Notes: generated by a model from the sequence alone, not told the origin. Positions 1 through 9,392 are shown, counted from the first letter of the stretch. The stretch: DNA of 42,094 nucleotides from an uncultured Bacteroidales bacterium (GCA_902792535.1 CADAZU010000031.1:1-42094), one strand, 5' to 3'. Translations and numbers: made by a program.

Positions 1-326
1 GTATGCGTGTTGAAATAACCGGCGATCCATTGAAAAACAAATAATCCTATTGTAGCAGGCACTAATAACTTGCGGGTGCGACTTTTGAACCACTCTTTCC
101 CCGAATGAGCATCCAATGCGTACCGGGCACTGATACCTGCCAGCAAGAACAAAAGAGGCATAAACCAAGGATAGAGCAGATACATGATTCCATCTTGGTA
201 CTGAGGACCTCCGAAACCACCTATTCCGCCTACTACACCTTTGCCGTTATAGTAGTAAATAACATGGTAAAAGAGTACCAACAGTACGGTCACCCAACGC
301 AAATTATCTATCCAATGTTTTCGCAT
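1..326 (-). CDS. acyltransferase family 3 membrane protein, N-terminal part (runs off the window)
   Basis: The reverse strand from the ATG at 326 reads open to the window edge (108 residues seen). The start MRKHWIDNLRWVTVLLVLFY is the typical opening of acyltransferase-3 (PF01757) integral membrane proteins, which O-acylate surface glycans or other carbohydrates. The conserved early H of the first membrane segment (FYHV) is present. A glycine-rich loop follows, then a second hydrophobic segment around residues 53-65 and the basic loop FKSRTRKLL. The 3' part is outside the window, so length and intactness are unknown. It starts 6 bases after the stop of the sufS/gldB remnant and is probably on the same transcript. 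The family call is firm; the substrate cannot be told. Confidence 0.75.
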   Translation of the reverse strand, partial: MRKHWIDNLRWVTVLLVLFYHVIYYYNGKGVVGGIGGFGGPQYQDGIMYLLYPWFMPLLFLLAGISARYALDAHSGKEWFKSRTRKLLVPATIGLFVFQWIAGYFNTH

Positions 327-332
327 GTTTTC

Positions 333-763
333 TTATGGTTTATAATAACTATCTTCCAATATCTTCTGTGCATCTCCTTCCGCCATCAGTTGCTGGATCG
401 CCACTTCGGGATGATGCTCTACTCCGCTCACGATGATCTCGTCGCCCTCTTGGATAAAAGCTTCTCCAAAGGAGAACGCCAGCGCGTTGAGACTGTCGGT
501 CGTGCCTTTGGTGAAGAGATCTCGTCGGAGCTTTTTGCCCCGATGAAGTCCGCCACGGCTTGCCGTGCTGCCTCGTGGTGGGAGGTAGCGATCTGGCTCA
601 GATGGTGTACGCCGCGGTGGATATTGCTGTTCCAATGCGTATAAGCCTCCGCGATGGCGTCTATCACCGACTGCGGTTTCTGGCTCGTTGCCGCATTATC
701 AAGGTACACCAGCTGACGCTTGTGTACGGTCTCTTTCAATATTGGAAAATCTGTTCTGTTCAT
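333..763 (-). pseudogene. sufS: broken sufS (cysteine desulfurase N-terminus) with a foreign gldB-like tail
   Basis: The first 82 or so codons match the N-terminus of SufS/CsdA class II cysteine desulfurases (VYLDNAATSQKP, then NIHRGVHHLS). The frame then breaks near 519-522: GAGATCTCTTC reads as DEISS, while restoring one C (ATCCTCTTC) gives DEILFTKGTTDSLN, the expected family sequence. In the second frame the match continues to SGVEHH, where SufS would go on for some 270 residues. Instead the protein ends in PEVAIQQLMAEGDAQKILED plus SYYKP, which is the C-terminus of GldB and nearly identical to the end of the intact gldB at 939. The PLP-binding Lys and active-site Cys are missing, so it cannot be functional. 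Its ATG overlaps the DUF4250 stop (ATGA). A working sufS presumably lies elsewhere. Confidence 0.85.
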
Positions 764-942
764 TTGAATTGCTTTTGTTCCACGTTATACTCATAGCCGC
801 TCTGCCGCAGGAACTCCTTCATCTCCTCCGGATCGCGGCCGAAAGAGGCGCAGAGGTCCTCCAGGGTCTCAAACTCATCGTCCCGCAGCAGCATGTTGAC
901 CGCCGAGACCAGCATATGCGGATTATTCGGTAACTCACTCAT
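760..942 (-). CDS. DUF4250 domain-containing small protein
   Basis: A 60-residue protein, full length for the DUF4250 family of Bacteroidetes and Firmicutes. It has the family pattern LPNNPHMLVSAVNMLLRD at the start, a central short acidic helix (EDLCASFGRD) and the closing GYEYNVEQKQF. The middle resembles a small helix-turn-helix, but no function is established for the family. It overlaps gldB upstream and the sufS remnant downstream by 4 bases each (ATGA), so translation is probably coupled. Confidence 0.85.
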   Translation of the reverse strand: MSELPNNPHMLVSAVNMLLRDDEFETLEDLCASFGRDPEEMKEFLRQSGYEYNVEQKQFK

Positions 943-1952
943 GGTTTATAATAACTTTCTTCCAAAATCTTTTGTGCATCGCCCTCCGCCATCAGGTCCT
1001 GCAAGGTGACCGCTTCGTTATGCGCCATATAGCTCTCTGCGATGCGCCATCCGAGCCATATACCGAGCCTTCCCGGTGCGTCCTGGGAGATCTCCGAAGT
1101 GAATGGTCCGTCGTTGAGGTAGCCCGTCAGGATCAGATTCTCGGTCTTGAAGAGGTCCCTTTTGTCCATCACCAAGTGCCATATCTCCCGCTCATTCCGG
1201 ACACACCATTCCCATTGCTCTTTGGTCCAGCCCATGACCTCATATCCGGGCAGTTCGTCGAAGATCTGCGAGGTGAGGTACATCACCTTGCCGCGGTAGA
1301 TCATCTGGTCCAGGAGGCGGCTTTTGGCGCTTGTATAGGGTAGTGTGCGGAAGAGGAAGGCGGAGACGACATCGACCGGAATACACTCCTTGCGCATCGT
1401 CTGTTTCTGGTACTCATACACGACGCGGTTGTAGTACTCATAGTCGCTGCCGAGGTACATGTCCGCGCCGATGCCGACCAGTTCCTCGCCGAAATAGATA
1501 GGCGTTTGGAAACCCGAAACGAAGAGATACAGGGTGGGGATCTCCGTTTCCGGATAGAGCCACTGAATGCGCCCGAACGCCTTGCCCAAAGACCGCTCTA
1601 TGTCGCTCACGTCGGCGAAGAGAGTTTGCTCGCGGGCGTTGGTGGCTTTGAACCCATACAGCGTGTCGTTCAGAAATGCCGGCAACGCCTGCTCCAGGTA
1701 CGCCGTGTCCGCACTCGGAATACCCAATATATCTTCGACCCAAAGCGGCATAAAGACTGGATACTCGTCGTACAAGACGCGTATGTCCTGCGCCACCGTC
1801 GCTTCGTGCACGTTCATCAGCGCCTTGTCAAACCGCACTATCTCCACTTCTTGCGGCTCTATCTCCTTCGGGAAATAAGTTCTACCGCGATGGCAGGAGA
1901 TAAAGGCAAGTGTGCATAATAAAACCAGAGTTTGCAGGTATTTGTTTCTCAT
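939..1952 (-). CDS. gldB: GldB-family lipoprotein
   Basis: A 337-residue protein with a lipoprotein signal (hydrophobic residues 8-19, then ISC with Cys20), so probably anchored in the envelope. The body matches the GldB family: IVRFDKALM near residue 38, a central YLFVSGFQTPIYFGEE stretch, and the C-terminal GRLGIWLGWRIAESYM followed by LQDLMAEGDAQKILEE. GldB is required for gliding and is linked to type IX secretion in flavobacteria. In non-gliding Bacteroidales its role is unclear, but its presence fits the T9SS cargo encoded further right. It follows lolD by 43 bases and overlaps DUF4250 by 4. A second, diverged copy of its last 25 codons sits at the end of the sufS remnant. Confidence 0.85.
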   Translation of the reverse strand: MRNKYLQTLVLLCTLAFISCHRGRTYFPKEIEPQEVEIVRFDKALMNVHEATVAQDIRVLYDEYPVFMPLWVEDILGIPSADTAYLEQALPAFLNDTLYGFKATNAREQTLFADVSDIERSLGKAFGRIQWLYPETEIPTLYLFVSGFQTPIYFGEELVGIGADMYLGSDYEYYNRVVYEYQKQTMRKECIPVDVVSAFLFRTLPYTSAKSRLLDQMIYRGKVMYLTSQIFDELPGYEVMGWTKEQWEWCVRNEREIWHLVMDKRDLFKTENLILTGYLNDGPFTSEISQDAPGRLGIWLGWRIAESYMAHNEAVTLQDLMAEGDAQKILEESYYKP

Positions 1953-1966
1953 TTGATTTATTTTTT

Positions 1967-2010
1967 GTCTCGGTCTTGTCTCGGTCTTCTCTCGGTCATC
2001 GGTCGGTCAT
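1967..2010. repeat. tandem 11-bp repeat, 4 units, at the 3' end of lolD
   Basis: Four consecutive 11-mers on the plus strand: GTCTCGGTCTT, the same again, CTCTCGGTCAT and CGGTCGGTCAT. The last two units overlap the final codons and stop of lolD; the rest fills the lolD-gldB gap. The unit sequence differs from the other 11-bp arrays in the window. Confidence 0.8.
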
Positions 2011-2664
2011 TGCTCCGTCTTTGATCTCAATCACGCGGTCGGCAATGCCAGCTAACTCTTTGTCGTGGGTGACGAGGAGGATCGTCTCGCCATATTTCCG
2101 TCGCAACTGCAAGAGCAAGTCGCTCAACTCCTTCTTGTTCTTCTCGTCCAGACTGCCGGTAGGCTCGTCCGCCAGAATAATATCGGGGTGCATCATGAGC
2201 GCCCGTGCTGCCGCTACACGCTGTTTCTCGCCGCCGGACAGCTCGTTCGGCTTGTGCCCCATGCGTTCCTTGAGACCAAGATCCGTCAGCAACTTCTCCG
2301 CGCGAGGACGGTACTCCGATTCTTTCTCACGCGCAATCATCGCCGGGATACAGACGTTCTCCAGCGCCGTGAACTCCGGCAAGAGCTGGTGGAACTGGAA
2401 GATAAAACCGATATGTTTATTGCGAAAAGCCGCCAACTCTCTGTCATTGAGCGCAAACACATCGTTGCCCTCAATCATTACCTTGCCGCGGGTAGGGCGG
2501 TCTAGCGTGCCGATGATCTGGAGTAGGGTGGTCTTGCCTGCGCCGGACTTGCCGACGATAGCGACGATCTCACCTTTCTTGACACGCAGGTTTACCCCCT
2601 TCAGCACCTCCAGCGCACCGAACGATTTATGTATGTCTTGTACTTCTATCATAATTTCACTCAC
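1996..2664 (-). CDS. lolD: LolD-like ABC transporter ATP-binding protein
   Basis: A 222-residue ATPase of the LolD/MacB type. Walker A is GKSGAGKTT (38-46), the Q-loop is FIFQ (87-90), the signature is LSGGEKQR (142-149), Walker B is [11 protein letters not shown] with the catalytic Glu, and the H-loop His is at 200. LolD with LolCE releases lipoproteins from the inner membrane. No LolC/E permease gene is adjacent, as is common in Bacteroidetes, where this gene stands alone. The start at 2664 overlaps the tsaE stop by 4 bases. The family is certain; the LolD assignment rests on length and overall similarity, and a MacB- or FtsE-like role is the alternative. Confidence 0.85.
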   Translation of the reverse strand: MSEIMIEVQDIHKSFGALEVLKGVNLRVKKGEIVAIVGKSGAGKTTLLQIIGTLDRPTRGKVMIEGNDVFALNDRELAAFRNKHIGFIFQFHQLLPEFTALENVCIPAMIAREKESEYRPRAEKLLTDLGLKERMGHKPNELSGGEKQRVAAARALMMHPDIILADEPTGSLDEKNKKELSDLLLQLRRKYGETILLVTHDKELAGIADRVIEIKDGAMTDR

Positions 2665-3116
2665 TCATTCACTTCCAATTTTCGGTCGCCATTCTCCTGT
2701 GGCACGATCTTCACATGCACGGTGTCCTCCGGCAACAGCGCCTCAATCATCTCCGGCCATTCGATGAAACAGTAGTTGCCGGAGTAGAGGTACTCCTCGG
2801 CGCCGAAATCAATCGCTTCGCGGATGTCCTTCAGGCGGTAGCAGTCGAAATGATAGACCTCGCCTCTATACGGCTGTTCCACGTCATAGACATTGACGAT
2901 GGCGAACGTCGGGCTGTTCACCACATCCATCGTGCCCATCGCTTCGCACAGCGACTTGATGAAAGTGGTCTTGCCTGCACCCATCTGTCCGTCGAACGCA
3001 TACACCCGATGCGGCTCCGTCGTCTTCAAGATCTCCAACGGACTCACTTCCTCCCCCTGCTCGTTGAGAAGGAAAAGACGCTCTTCCTTTGTCTTTTTTA
3101 TCGTATAAATACTCAT
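2661..3116 (-). CDS. tsaE: tRNA threonylcarbamoyladenosine biosynthesis ATPase TsaE
   Basis: A 151-residue protein of the normal TsaE size. Walker A is GQMGAGKTT (43-51); [19 protein letters not shown] and FIEWPE are the family blocks. TsaE works with TsaB and TsaD to place t6A at position 37 of ANN-decoding tRNAs; ATP hydrolysis by TsaE resets the complex. The protein has about 30 residues before the P-loop domain, typical of Bacteroidetes homologues. It lies 22 bases after uvrC and overlaps lolD (ATGA). Confidence 0.95.
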   Translation of the reverse strand: MSIYTIKKTKEERLFLLNEQGEEVSPLEILKTTEPHRVYAFDGQMGAGKTTFIKSLCEAMGTMDVVNSPTFAIVNVYDVEQPYRGEVYHFDCYRLKDIREAIDFGAEEYLYSGNYCFIEWPEMIEALLPEDTVHVKIVPQENGDRKLEVNE

Positions 3117-3138
3117 CTTCGTTAAAAATATTTAATTC

Positions 3139-4959
3139 TCAGGGCGTTATTTGTGCCTGAAAATACTCGTAAAGCATTGATCCTCTGTTGGTTCCGAGCA
3201 ATTCAATCCACTCTTCCTTTTTCGCCGTTCTAGCGCGTTTCACGGACCCGAAATGACGCAGTATTTTTTGCTTGGTTGCAGGTCCAACTCCTTGTATATC
3301 ATCGAGTTGGCTATGAATCTGCGCCTTGCTGCGCTTCGATTTATGGTACGTGATCGCGAATCGGTGCACTTCGTCTTGGATGCCGGTCAGCAGTCGGAAC
3401 ACTTCGCTCGTCACCGGCATGCTGATCTCCGACGGAGGAAAACCATAGAGCAGCGTCTGTGTCCGGTGTTTGTCGTTTTTCTTAAGACCTGCGATGGGGA
3501 TGCTTAGCCCCAGCTGATCCTCTATCGCCTCACGAATCGCGTGCATCTGTCCGAGACCTCCATCGGCGATGATCAGATCCGGCATCTGTCCTCCTTCGTC
3601 AATCAGGTGTTGGTACCTTCTCCTTACCACCTCGCGCATGGATCCATAATCATCCGCTCCCTCTACGGTCTTGATCTCAAACCGTTTATAGTCGCTCTTG
3701 CTCGGTTTCGCCATCCGGAAAACCACGCATCCTGCCACCGCGTTCGTGCCTTGTATATTGGAGTTATCGAAACAATCGATCCACCGCGGCAGGGTAGGGA
3801 GACCCATCATCTGTTGCAACTCGGTCAAGATCCTCACTCCTCGCTGCTCGGGGTTCAGCTTGTCGTCCTGTTTGAGCCGATCCATCTTATACTGCCGCAC
3901 GTTCTGCATTGCCAGATCCAGCAGCTTCTTTTTGTCTCCGCTAACGGCTATATTCAGGTGCAGCGTCTCATCAAAAACCTCCGGAATGAACGGAACAATC
4001 ACCTCTTTTGTTCGACTCTCCAGCCGTTCTCGTAGCTCTATCATTCCGAGTGCCAGCAGCTCCTCTTTTTCTTCCTCCATCTTTCGTCGGTATTCGATCG
4101 TCTGACCCTGTACGATAGAGCCGTTATGTACGTGCAGCATAGAAATATATACTTTCTCGTCCTGCTCGTCATAACCGAATACATCGATGTCTCCGGCGTG
4201 CGTGTTCGTTATGATTGTCTTGCTCTTGAACTGCTCTAATAATTCTATCTTCCGCTTAATCTCTGCTGCCTCTTCATACTTCATTTCTGCCGATTTCATC
4301 GACATTTCTTCTTCTAGTTGGCGACCGATCTCGTGCGCGTCCCCTTTAATCAACTTGCGTGCCTGGTCGATCCATTCCCGGTAGTGCTCGCTACCCGGTC
4401 TCATCTCGCATATACCGCAGCAGTTATGAAGATGGTATTTGAGGCAGACGCGAACCTTGTTTTTCTCGATGGATTCGGCAGAAAGCGGGATGTTGCAGGT
4501 ACGTATAGGGTATAGTTTATGGATTAGTTCCAATACCAGATCCACCGTATTGCCGAAACTGTATGGACCGTAATACTCCCCTGCTTTCTTATTGATCGTC
4601 CTTGTCTTGAAGATTCGGGGGTAGGGTTCTCTCGTAATGCAGATAGAAGGGTAGGACTTACCGTCTTTGAGTAAGATGTTATAGTGCGGCTTGTACTGCT
4701 TGATCAAATTGTTCTCCAGCAGGAAAGCATCTTGCTCGCTCTCCACTACGACGTACCGTATGTCCGCTATATGGGCTACTAACTGGCGCGTCTTGGAGGA
4801 TTGATGGTCTTTGTTGAAATAACTATTCACCCGCCGGTGCAGGTTCTTAGCTTTACCCACATAAATGATCTGCCCGTCCTTATCGAAGTACTGGTACACG
4901 CCCGGACTCTCCGGTATGCGTTTTAATAACAAGGCTATATGATCATTCTTAGCACTCAT
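3139..4959 (-). CDS. uvrC: UvrABC excinuclease subunit C
   Basis: A 606-residue, full-length UvrC. The N-terminal GIY-YIG nuclease (about 12-95: GVYQYF, IIYVGKAKNL) makes the 3' incision. It is followed by the UvrB-binding UVR helix pair (near 210-245), the RNase H-like 5' nuclease domain (DCFDNSNIQG and IADGGLGQM carry the acidic residues) and a C-terminal helix-hairpin-helix pair (DDIQGVGPATKQKILRHFG). It acts in nucleotide excision repair in the cytoplasm. It starts 15 bases after apt and is probably on the same transcript. Confidence 0.97.
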   Translation of the reverse strand: MSAKNDHIALLLKRIPESPGVYQYFDKDGQIIYVGKAKNLHRRVNSYFNKDHQSSKTRQLVAHIADIRYVVVESEQDAFLLENNLIKQYKPHYNILLKDGKSYPSICITREPYPRIFKTRTINKKAGEYYGPYSFGNTVDLVLELIHKLYPIRTCNIPLSAESIEKNKVRVCLKYHLHNCCGICEMRPGSEHYREWIDQARKLIKGDAHEIGRQLEEEMSMKSAEMKYEEAAEIKRKIELLEQFKSKTIITNTHAGDIDVFGYDEQDEKVYISMLHVHNGSIVQGQTIEYRRKMEEEKEELLALGMIELRERLESRTKEVIVPFIPEVFDETLHLNIAVSGDKKKLLDLAMQNVRQYKMDRLKQDDKLNPEQRGVRILTELQQMMGLPTLPRWIDCFDNSNIQGTNAVAGCVVFRMAKPSKSDYKRFEIKTVEGADDYGSMREVVRRRYQHLIDEGGQMPDLIIADGGLGQMHAIREAIEDQLGLSIPIAGLKKNDKHRTQTLLYGFPPSEISMPVTSEVFRLLTGIQDEVHRFAITYHKSKRSKAQIHSQLDDIQGVGPATKQKILRHFGSVKRARTAKKEEWIELLGTNRGSMLYEYFQAQITP

Positions 4960-4974
4960 TCCCTAAACCTTCAC

Positions 4975-5514
4975 TCATTCATCCACCTCAATGCTCAGCA
5001 GGCAGTTAATGTCTTCTGCCTTGCCTTTGAGAAACTCCATTCCGTTCAGACCCTCTAATTCAATGATGCAATTAACGTAGATCTTCTTTACACCCAACTT
5101 CTTCACCAATTCGATAGCAGCCGCCATAGATCCGCCAGTAGCCAGAATGTCATCGTGGATAAGCACCACATCCTCCGGTTTCAATGCATCCTTGTGCATC
5201 TGGATGGAGTCTTCTCCATATTCCTTCTGGTAAGTTACTGACACGGTCTCTGCAGGCAGTTTGTTGGGTTTACGGATTGGCACAAACCCTGCCCCCAACT
5301 CCATAGCCACCGCCGGAGCCAATATAAAACCCCTGGACTCGATACCTACCACTTGTGTAATACCCAGACCCTTGTAGCGTTTTACAATCTCATCGCGCAT
5401 CCACTTCAGACACTCCGGCTTAGCCAAAGCAGTAGTAATGTCTTTGAATTGAATACCCTTGATCGGAAAATCAGGCACATTGCGGATCGCTGCAATTACT
5501 TCTTTTGCTGTCAT
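4975..5514 (-). CDS. apt: adenine phosphoribosyltransferase
   Basis: A 179-residue protein of standard length. The PRPP-binding loop is VLIHDDILATGGS (118-129), and FKDITTAL near 23 and ESRGFILAPA near 59 are the Apt family blocks. It salvages adenine to AMP using PRPP. It is the first gene after the parS-containing gap behind mnmG. No convincing Bacteroidetes promoter was found in that AT-rich gap, so it may be read from the upstream mre/mnmG transcript or from a promoter of a different form. Confidence 0.96.
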   Translation of the reverse strand: MTAKEVIAAIRNVPDFPIKGIQFKDITTALAKPECLKWMRDEIVKRYKGLGITQVVGIESRGFILAPAVAMELGAGFVPIRKPNKLPAETVSVTYQKEYGEDSIQMHKDALKPEDVVLIHDDILATGGSMAAAIELVKKLGVKKIYVNCIIELEGLNGMEFLKGKAEDINCLLSIEVDE

Positions 5515-5560
5515 AAAATTATTTACAATTTAGTTATTTACCATTTATTCATTCGTTGCG

Positions 5561-5576
5561 TGTTCCACGTGAAACA
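5561..5576. other. parS: parS centromere site (ParB binding)
   Basis: The sequence TGTTCCACGTGAAACA matches the widely conserved chromosomal parS consensus TGTTNCACGTGAAACA at every fixed position. It lies in the intergenic gap between mnmG and apt, not in a coding region, next to a second inverted repeat. In many bacteria parS sites cluster near the replication origin, and mnmG (gidA) is also often origin-proximal. Confidence 0.8.
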
Positions 5577-5583
5577 TTCTAAG

Positions 5584-5603
5584 TTAGTTTGTTTACAAAC
5601 TAA
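5584..5603. repeat. inverted repeat downstream of mnmG
   Basis: TTAGTTTG and CAAACTAA form 8-bp arms around a TTTA loop, 7 bases from parS and just past the mnmG stop. There is no T-run after it on the minus strand, so it is not a standard intrinsic terminator. It could be a weak terminator, a mRNA-end stem or a protein site. Confidence 0.5.
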
Positions 5604-5613
5604 AAGTTCTATT

Positions 5614-7479
5614 TTATCGTCCCATTAATACCAATAACACACTAATATCATTAGGACTCACGCCCGGTATGCGTTGGGCTTCGCCTATAGAACGCGGACG
5701 AATACGGCTCAGTTTCTGGCGCGCTTCGGTGCTTAGACTCTGCACTTCTTCATAATTGAAAGTCTCCGGTATGCGGATCTGTTCCAGCCGCTGCAGTTTT
5801 GCAGCCTCTTGTCGCTCGCGTTTGATATAACCTGCATACTTGATCTGGATCTCACAACTCTCCACGATCTCATCGGACAAATCGGCCATCTTGACCTTTA
5901 ATTCGGGCAGGACTTCTGCTAACTCCTTGATCCCTACCTGCGGACGTAATACCAAATCACTCATTTTGCATCCTTCATGCATGGCACTACTACCGATACT
6001 CTCCAGCCAACCGTCGATAGTTCCTTTACGCACTGTGGTTTGCTGCATATACCCGATGAAATCGGCGCAACTTGTTTGTTTTTGTTTCAGTAAGTTATAC
6101 CGATAAGCGTCTGCTAATCCCATCTCATAACTGCGAGCGGTGAGTCGTTCGTCCGCATTATCTTGGCGCAGTAAGATTCGGTATTCTGCTCTGGAGGTGA
6201 ACATGCGATAGGGTTCATCCACTCCTTTATTAACCAAATCGTCTATCAGTACACCGATGTAACTCTCGTCTCTGCCCATGGTGAACGGAGCGCCTCCGTG
6301 CACGTTAATATGTGCATTCACTCCAGCTACCAATCCTTGACCTGCCGCCTCTTCATAGCCCGTCGTGCCGTTGATCTGACCGGCAAAAAACAGATTTTTA
6401 ATCTGTTTGGTCTCTAAGGTGTGGTGCAGTTGGGTGGGGTCGAAGAAGTCGTACTCTATCGCATAGCCCGGCCGATACATCACTACATCTTCCAATCCCT
6501 TAATGGTTTTTAATCCGGCTAACTGCACTTGCCATGGCAGACTGCTGGAGAAACCATTGACGTAATACTCGTTGCTATCTACTCCTTCGGGTTCCAAGAA
6601 GATCTGGTGGGCTTCTTTATCCGCAAAGGTCACAATCTTAGTCTCAATACTTGGACAGTAACGCGGTCCGATGCTTTTGATTTGTCCGTTGAAAAGGGGA
6701 GAATCTGCTAATCCGGCACGTAGGGCTTCATGTGTGTCCGGGTTGGTATATGTGATCCAACAAGGCATCTGTTTTAATCCTCTTTGGACAGTGTCCAGAT
6801 AGGAAAATTGATGCCAATCGTTGTCTCCGTCCTGACGCACCAACTCTTCAAAATGAATAGATCGCGCATCGATACGAGCCGGTGTGCCTGTTTTCATGCG
6901 GTCGGCTTTGAAACCCAGCGAGACTAACTGCTCTGTGATGCCATAAGAAGCCGGCTCGGAGGTACGTCCGCCTTTGATCTGTGTCTTGCCGCAATGCATC
7001 AGTCCGTTCAGAAATGTACCGTTGGTCAACACAACCGCTTCGGCACTCATCTCAATACCCAATGCGGTCTTAACACCGCATACCTTATTATCTTTGATAA
7101 TAAGAGAAGTCACTATATCCTGCCATAAATAGAGGTTTTCGGTATGCGAGAGGGTATGCACCCACTCTTCGATGAACCGCTTTCTGTCGCTCTGACTCCG
7201 TGGGCTCCACATTGCCGGACCTTTGCTTTGATTTAGCAGCCGGAACTGGATAGCACTGTGGTCAGTCACAATACCCATCTGTCCTCCGAGCGCATCGATC
7301 TCGCGTACTATCTGTCCTTTGGCGATACCGCCTACAGCAGGATTGCAACTCATCTGTGCGATCTTATTCATGTCCATTGTGATGAGTAGCGTCTTGCTTC
7401 CCATCCGTGCGGCGGCGCTGGCGGCTTCGCATCCTGCGTGTCCGGCTCCTACTACTATGACGTCGTATTTAAAATTCAT
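5614..7479 (-). CDS. mnmG: tRNA uridine-5-carboxymethylaminomethyl modification enzyme MnmG (GidA)
   Basis: A 621-residue protein from the chosen start. The FAD-binding Rossmann motif [14 protein letters not shown] begins at residue 8, [22 protein letters not shown] follows within the first 75 residues, and [16 protein letters not shown] is near 365. With MnmE it modifies U34 of several tRNAs. An in-frame ATG 14 codons upstream exists, but the start at 7479 is preferred because the Rossmann fold begins directly after it and it overlaps the yraN stop by 4 bases like its neighbours. It ends before the parS gap. Confidence 0.96.
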   Translation of the reverse strand: MNFKYDVIVVGAGHAGCEAASAAARMGSKTLLITMDMNKIAQMSCNPAVGGIAKGQIVREIDALGGQMGIVTDHSAIQFRLLNQSKGPAMWSPRSQSDRKRFIEEWVHTLSHTENLYLWQDIVTSLIIKDNKVCGVKTALGIEMSAEAVVLTNGTFLNGLMHCGKTQIKGGRTSEPASYGITEQLVSLGFKADRMKTGTPARIDARSIHFEELVRQDGDNDWHQFSYLDTVQRGLKQMPCWITYTNPDTHEALRAGLADSPLFNGQIKSIGPRYCPSIETKIVTFADKEAHQIFLEPEGVDSNEYYVNGFSSSLPWQVQLAGLKTIKGLEDVVMYRPGYAIEYDFFDPTQLHHTLETKQIKNLFFAGQINGTTGYEEAAGQGLVAGVNAHINVHGGAPFTMGRDESYIGVLIDDLVNKGVDEPYRMFTSRAEYRILLRQDNADERLTARSYEMGLADAYRYNLLKQKQTSCADFIGYMQQTTVRKGTIDGWLESIGSSAMHEGCKMSDLVLRPQVGIKELAEVLPELKVKMADLSDEIVESCEIQIKYAGYIKRERQEAAKLQRLEQIRIPETFNYEEVQSLSTEARQKLSRIRPRSIGEAQRIPGVSPNDISVLLVLMGR

Positions 7480-7925
7480 TTCTTTTTCCCTATTGTTTTC
7501 CCTCTGTGCGCCCATCTCCAAATGCCGCTAAAACTGGCGGAACTGATCGTCCGGAGTCCGGGCTGAAAAGCATTCTCCAAATGATTGCGATACGTGATCT
7601 CATTGGTCTGCGGGTTTACCAATACACCAATGATGTCAAACCGCGGTGTTTTTTCGATTTTCCTATATTTGATATACGCATTGGCGGCAACTGTTATTCT
7701 GCGTTTCTTATTCTCGTCCACATATTCTTCCGGCATCTTACCACCGTAGGTGGTAGTGCGTGCTTTGACTTCCGCAAACACGATCTCCTTCCGGCTCTCG
7801 GCAATTAGGTCCACTTCCAGATGTCCCATCCGCCAGTTGCGCTCCACGATGCGGAAACCTTTCTTCTCCAGCATCCGTGCCGCTTCTTCTTCTCCTATGA
7901 TTCCTATTGGGTCTGTAACAAACAT
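7476..7925 (-). CDS. yraN: YraN family (UPF0102) putative nuclease
   Basis: A 149-residue protein. The N-terminal two thirds match UPF0102/Yra[21 protein letters not shown], then VDLIAE and [10 protein letters not shown], which supply the Asp and Glu-x-Lys of a restriction-endonuclease-like PD-(D/E)xK core. The C-terminal 30 residues are basic and look disordered. The function is unproven. It starts 3 bases after rodA and overlaps mnmG. Confidence 0.9.
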   Translation of the reverse strand: MFVTDPIGIIGEEEAARMLEKKGFRIVERNWRMGHLEVDLIAESRKEIVFAEVKARTTTYGGKMPEEYVDENKKRRITVAANAYIKYRKIEKTPRFDIIGVLVNPQTNEITYRNHLENAFQPGLRTISSASFSGIWRWAHRGKTIGKKK

Positions 7926-7928
7926 CGT

Positions 7929-9392
7929 TTATCTCAATTGCTCCATACGCGCTGCGTCCAGTCTGAGCAGGATAAAAAGCAGCAATGTGAATCCCCATAA
8001 CGAACTACCTCCATAACTGAAGAAAGGCAGCGGAATACCGATCACCGGCAGCAATCCCAATACCATACCTACGTTGATCGTCAGGTGGAATAGGAATATG
8101 CTGGCTACGGCATAGGCGTAGATCTGGGTGGACACATTCCTCTGCCGCTCTGCGATCTCGATCAGTCTCAGGATGAAGAACAGATATACCAGCAGCACAC
8201 CTAATGAGCCCACAAATCCCCATTCTTCGCCTACGGTACAGAAGATGAAATCGGTATCTTGCTCCGGCACAAACTGCAGTTTGGTCTGTGTTCCGTTCAG
8301 GTATCCTTTGCCGAAGAAACGCCCTGAGCCGATGGCTATACGTGCCTGGTTGACGTTATATCCTGCGCCCGCCGGATCCTCTTTCATACCCAGCAAGACC
8401 TCGATACGGATCCGTTGGTGGGGTTGCAGGACATGGGTGAAAACGAAATCGCAAGCCTGGGTATACCCGATGCAGAAGACGCTGAATGCCGCTACGATCA
8501 GTAGCATGTACTTGCGCCAGTAAACGCTGACAAACACGGTGTATAGCGCCAAGGCGACCACGACACCCATAGAGATCCAGTCGAAAGGTACGTTTACCCA
8601 GATATTGATGATCAGGCATATACCATAAATGACAGCAACACTACCGGTCAGGATCAGTAGCTGCCAGCGCATCCTATGCTCCTTACAGATGAAATAGATC
8701 TCTACCGCTGTCAGTAACAGCATACAGCTCAAGATACCGACGCTACCGGTGCCTAAAGGCAAAGCCAGCCCGCCCCAACGGATGCTGATAATAAACAGTG
8801 CCACAGCGGCTACACCCATCCATAGGACATAACCGCTCATTCCTTGGCGATAGAATACCAACAGGAATGCAGCAAAAACGAGTGCCGAACCGGTCTCTTT
8901 CTGAAGCACCATAATGATGAGTGCCGGCACTCCAATGAGTGCAAAAGGTACGATGAGATCGCGCCAAGTTCGTATTTTGTAGTCGTACCGACCCATGTAT
9001 TTGGCGATAGCCAGAGCCACTACGCATTTGGCAAACTCCGCCGGTTGCAGACTCACGGGACCCAGCGAGATCCAGGACATGGATCCTTTGATGTCGTGCG
9101 CCAGAAATGGCGTGGCGAGGAGCAGCAGTAGCATTGCGCCATAGGCGAAATACGCCAGCACATCGTATGTCTTATAGTCGATAAGCAGCAACACAGTGCC
9201 TAAAACGACGGATCCGATGATCCAAACGAACTGTTTTCCGGCGCGGTTGGAGAAATCGAAGATGCTGGTTTGGTCAAACGTATAGCTGGCGCCATAGATA
9301 TTCAGCCAGCCAAAGATGACTAAGGCTAGAAAAAGACCGATTGTTATCCAATCGACATGCTGCAATATGTTACCATTTCTTGACGCTCTCAT
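7929..9392 (-). CDS. rodA: rod-shape SEDS glycosyltransferase RodA
   Basis: A 487-residue multi-spanning SEDS protein that polymerises lipid II together with PBP2. SEDS blocks visible are SLGPVSLQPAEFAKCVVALA, LQKETGSALVF (the catalytic Asp region reads Glu-Thr-Gly here, as is usual for RodA of this phylum), ARIAIGSGRFFGKGYLNGTQ and the final FFSYGGSS. It is roughly 100 residues longer than E. coli RodA because of an inserted hydrophobic stretch between about 200 and 310, which adds several membrane segments; this is common in Bacteroidetes. The start overlaps the mrdA end by 23 bases, next to its functional partner. Confidence 0.93.
   Translation of the reverse strand: MRASRNGNILQHVDWITIGLFLALVIFGWLNIYGASYTFDQTSIFDFSNRAGKQFVWIIGSVVLGTVLLLIDYKTYDVLAYFAYGAMLLLLLATPFLAHDIKGSMSWISLGPVSLQPAEFAKCVVALAIAKYMGRYDYKIRTWRDLIVPFALIGVPALIIMVLQKETGSALVFAAFLLVFYRQGMSGYVLWMGVAAVALFIISIRWGGLALPLGTGSVGILSCMLLLTAVEIYFICKEHRMRWQLLILTGSVAVIYGICLIINIWVNVPFDWISMGVVVALALYTVFVSVYWRKYMLLIVAAFSVFCIGYTQACDFVFTHVLQPHQRIRIEVLLGMKEDPAGAGYNVNQARIAIGSGRFFGKGYLNGTQTKLQFVPEQDTDFIFCTVGEEWGFVGSLGVLLVYLFFILRLIEIAERQRNVSTQIYAYAVASIFLFHLTINVGMVLGLLPVIGIPLPFFSYGGSSLWGFTLLLFILLRLDAARMEQLR

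Noticed and set aside
775-795. parS-like TGTTCCACGT near 775 and again near 2876
   Set aside because: Both match only the left half of the site and lie inside coding sequence (DUF4250, tsaE).
5515-5613. Replication origin at the parS gap
   Set aside because: Only about 100 bases long, with TTATTTACA-like sequences but no convincing DnaA box cluster and no dnaA or dnaN nearby; parS alone does not define oriC.
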